NCBI RefSeq assembly: GCF_038449125.1
Contig: NZ_CP151800.1
Coordinates: forward strand, 1,460,406-1,524,405
Reading direction: 5' to 3'
From: Kosakonia sp. BYX6
Lineage (GTDB): Bacteria > Pseudomonadota > Gammaproteobacteria > Enterobacterales > Enterobacteriaceae
Length of the DNA stretch: 64,000 bases
The notes under the pieces were generated by a model. That model was not told where the DNA came from. It did no database searches and saw nothing but the letters and a program-made list of their open reading frames with translations. Positions 61,667 to 64,000 of this stretch are shown piece by piece. Made by a program: the position numbers and the translations under genes. The stretch's first letter is position 1. Each line of letters begins with the position of its first letter.

Positions 61667-62881
61667 ATGAAACGTGCAGTGATTACTGGCCTGGGCATCG
61701 TTTCCAGCATTGGTAGCAACCAGCAGGAAGTCCTGGCATCTCTGCGTGAAGGACGCTCAGGGATCACATTCTCTCAGGAATTCAAAGATTCCGGCATGCG
61801 CAGCCACGTATGGGGTAACGTTAAACTGGACACCACAGGTTTGATCGACCGTAAAGTGGTCCGTTTCATGAACGATGCCTCTATCTATTCCTATCTTTCC
61901 ATGCAGCAGGCGATTGAAGATGCTGGTCTGAAAGAGGAAGTTTATCAGAACAATCCGCGCGTGGGCCTGATTGCAGGTTCTGGCGGTTCGTCTAAATCTC
62001 AGGTTTTCGGCGCTGACGCAATGCGCAGCCCGCGTGGTCTGAAAGCGGTGGGCCCTTATGTGGTGACCAAAGCGATGGCGTCTGCGGTATCCGCTTGCCT
62101 CGCAACACCATTCAAAATCCACGGCGTTAACTACTCAATCAGTTCCGCGTGTGCAACTTCCGCACACTGCATCGGTAACGCGGTAGAACAAATTCAACTG
62201 GGCAAACAGGACATCGTTTTTGCTGGCGGCGGCGAGGAGCTGTGCTGGGAAATGGCCTGTGAGTTCGATGCCATGGGCGCGCTGTCCACCAAATACAACG
62301 AAACCCCAGAAAAAGCCTCCCGTACTTATGATACAAACCGCGATGGTTTTGTTATCGCAGGCGGCGGCGGTATGGTCGTTGTTGAAGAACTTGAACACGC
62401 CCTGGCGCGCGGTGCGCACATCTATGCTGAAATCGTGGGCTATGGCGCAACTTCCGATGGTGCCGATATGGTTGCGCCGTCAGGTGAAGGTGCGGTGCGC
62501 TGCATGAAGATGGCGATGGCCGATCTGGATGCGCCGATTGACTACCTGAACTCCCACGGGACTTCCACACCGGTTGGCGACGTGAAAGAGCTGGGCGCAA
62601 TCCGTGAAGTGTTTGGCGACAACACGCCGGCTATTTCCGCGACCAAAGCCATGACCGGTCACTCCCTGGGCGCAGCGGGCGTGCAGGAAGCCATCTACTC
62701 TCTGCTGATGCTGGAACACGGCTTTATCGCGCCGAGCATCAACATTGAAGAGCTGGACGAGCAAGCGGCGGGCATGAATATTGTGACTAAACCGACCGAG
62801 CAAGCGCTGACCACGGTAATGTCCAATAGCTTCGGTTTCGGTGGCACCAATGCCACTTTAGTCATGCGCAAGCTGAAATAA
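61667..62881 (+). CDS. fabB: 3-oxoacyl-ACP synthase I (KAS I)
   Basis: 404-residue condensing enzyme of fatty acid synthesis, essential for elongating cis-3-decenoyl-ACP and so for unsaturated fatty acids. Catalytic Cys in '[12 protein letters not shown]' (about residue 163), His residues in '[10 protein letters not shown]' and '[16 protein letters not shown]', and the terminal glycine-rich '[12 protein letters not shown]'. Nearly identical to E. coli FabB. Start after TTAGGGG. Upstream FadR and FabR sites predict activation by FadR and repression by FabR. Terminator at 63025. Confidence 0.98.
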   Translation: MKRAVITGLGIVSSIGSNQQEVLASLREGRSGITFSQEFKDSGMRSHVWGNVKLDTTGLIDRKVVRFMNDASIYSYLSMQQAIEDAGLKEEVYQNNPRVGLIAGSGGSSKSQVFGADAMRSPRGLKAVGPYVVTKAMASAVSACLATPFKIHGVNYSISSACATSAHCIGNAVEQIQLGKQDIVFAGGGEELCWEMACEFDAMGALSTKYNETPEKASRTYDTNRDGFVIAGGGGMVVVEELEHALARGAHIYAEIVGYGATSDGADMVAPSGEGAVRCMKMAMADLDAPIDYLNSHGTSTPVGDVKELGAIREVFGDNTPAISATKAMTGHSLGAAGVQEAIYSLLMLEHGFIAPSINIEELDEQAAGMNIVTKPTEQALTTVMSNSFGFGGTNATLVMRKLK

Positions 62882-63215
62882 TTAGACACGTCATCTTTCA
62901 CGCTGCCTCTTTGTTGGCTGCGTCTGCAAACCCCGGTCACTGACTTGAGTAAGCTCCTGGGGACTCACAGACTTGCCGCCGCGATGCATCACATCATGAA
63001 TGATTTTGTGTCTGGATTTTTATGAAGGGAGCCAATGGCTCCCTTTTTAGCGCATTGACAACTTGCGGCTGCGACAGGCAAACTCCCATCCCAACATTGT
63101 CGTTACGATAATGCGTAAGCGTTTAACGTTAACCAACGCACCCTTAATCCTGAGACTCAGGTGGAGGGGGCGTGGTTATTTCCGATCTCGCCTTACTCTG
63201 CTTTTGGAGTAACGC
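62882..63215. other. fabB-yfcJ intergenic region
   Basis: 334 bp without a gene. It holds the fabB terminator (63025-63049); the rest must include the yfcJ promoter. I see no clear operator. Confidence 0.5.
63025..63049 (+). terminator. Terminator of fabB
   Basis: AGGGAGCC (63026-63033), loop AAT, GGCTCCCT (63037-63044) and TTTTT. It lies 144 bp past the fabB stop. Confidence 0.85.
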
Positions 63216-64000
63216 ATGTCTTTAGAAACACAATCTCTACATTCCTCATCAGCGACTTTCTCGCTGTTTCGCACGTCTTTCGCGGTGTTTCTCACCTACA
63301 TTACCGTTGGTTTGCCGCTGCCTGTAATCCCGTTGTTTGTGCATCAAGAGCTGGGCTATGGCAACACGATGGTCGGTATTGCCGTGGGTATTCAATTTCT
63401 CGCCACCGTGTTAACGCGCGGCTACGCCGGTCGGCTGGCGGACCAGTTCGGCGCGAAACGTTCGGCATTGCAGGGCCTTTTTGCCTGCTCTCTCGCGGGC
63501 GTCGCCTGGCTGCTGGCGGCCGTATTGCCGGTTGAACCGCTGGCGAAATTCGGTTTGCTGATCGTCGGGCGCTTGATCCTCGGTTTTGGCGAAAGCCAGC
63601 TTCTCACCGGTACGCTCATTTGGGGCATGGGGCTGGTGGGGCCTGCGCGATCCGGGAAAGTGATGTCATGGAACGGTATGGCGATTTACGGCGCCCTGGC
63701 TGTCGGTGCGCCGCTGGGTTTGTTGATCCTTAACCACTTTGGTTTTGCTGCGCTGGCGGTCGTCTCGATCGCGCTGCCGCTGGTCGCCTGGGCGGTGAAT
63801 GGCAGCGTACGCAAAGTCCCGGCACATCCCGGCGAACGGCCGTCGTTATGGAGCGTGGTGGGGCTTATCTGGAAGCCGGGTTTAGGCCTGGCGTTGCAGG
63901 GTGTGGGTTTTGCGGTGATCGGCACCTTTGTTTCGCTCTATTTCGCCAGCCACGGCTGGGCGATGGCGGGCTTTGCGCTGTCTGCGTTTGGCGGAGCGTT
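63216..64000 (+). CDS. yfcJ: MFS transporter YfcJ (3' end outside window)
   Basis: The first 261 codons of a major facilitator protein, open to the window edge; E. coli YfcJ has 392. The N-terminus reads [19 protein letters not shown], then '[63 protein letters not shown]' containing MFS motif A, '[22 protein letters not shown]', and '[44 protein letters not shown]'. Very close to E. coli YfcJ, an arabinose-efflux-like (UPF0226) protein of unknown substrate. TTTGGAG precedes the ATG. Next to fabB as in E. coli. Confidence 0.92.
   Translation, partial: MSLETQSLHSSSATFSLFRTSFAVFLTYITVGLPLPVIPLFVHQELGYGNTMVGIAVGIQFLATVLTRGYAGRLADQFGAKRSALQGLFACSLAGVAWLLAAVLPVEPLAKFGLLIVGRLILGFGESQLLTGTLIWGMGLVGPARSGKVMSWNGMAIYGALAVGAPLGLLILNHFGFAALAVVSIALPLVAWAVNGSVRKVPAHPGERPSLWSVVGLIWKPGLGLALQGVGFAVIGTFVSLYFASHGWAMAGFALSAFGGA

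Overview
The window is chromosomal DNA of a gamma-proteobacterium of the Enterobacteriaceae. The right half (mlaA, fadL, yfcZ, fadIJ, sixA, smrB, prmB, aroC, mepA, yfcA, epmC, yfcL, mnmC, fabB, yfcJ) and several blocks further left (yfeD, yfeC, tRNA-Ala pair, pdeA, nupC, mntH, ypeC, glk, ypdB, ypdA, alaC, ypdK) match Escherichia coli gene content closely. An intact ramR-romA-ramA locus, a complete hut pathway, choline sulfatase and REP-type palindromes point to a Kosakonia, Enterobacter or Klebsiella-like genus rather than Escherichia. The exact genus is inference; no marker in the window settles it.

Layout. 1-0.5 kb: remnant of a HigB/HigA-like toxin-antitoxin pair, with the antitoxin frameshifted. 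0.7-4.6 kb: an Ldh-family 2-hydroxyacid dehydrogenase divergent from a three-gene NitT/TauT-type ABC importer. 4.7-10 kb: a choline-O-sulfate module (choline ABC permease and ATPase, LysR regulator, choline sulfatase, choline-binding protein). 10.1-13.7 kb: a YncE-like lipoprotein and a TonB-dependent siderophore-type receptor behind a Fur-like inverted repeat. 13.8-19 kb: a small membrane protein, pheP, a DMT permease, and an MFS efflux gene divergent from its likely MmyB-type regulator. 19-21.6 kb: ramR, romA, ramA with a perfect RamR operator. 21.6-34.9 kb: E. coli-like core genes. 35-41.7 kb: hutIGC and hutUH, sharing an operator-like motif in both promoters. 41.7-45.6 kb: an unrecognised gene, tRNA-Arg(CCT) and a gtrABC O-antigen glucosylation cluster with no integrase left. 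45.7-64 kb: core genes, ending inside yfcJ.

How the genes work together. The left third is accessory metabolism: import and cleavage of choline sulfate, import of an organic anion, and TonB-dependent uptake. The hut genes convert histidine to glutamate and are probably repressed by their own HutC. fadL, fadIJ and fabB all carry FadR-type sites, tying fatty acid uptake, anaerobic beta-oxidation and unsaturated fatty acid synthesis together. RamR represses romA-ramA, the RamA efflux regulon switch. The gtr genes beside argW look like residue of a serotype-converting prophage, at the same tRNA that carries CPS-53 in E. coli K-12.
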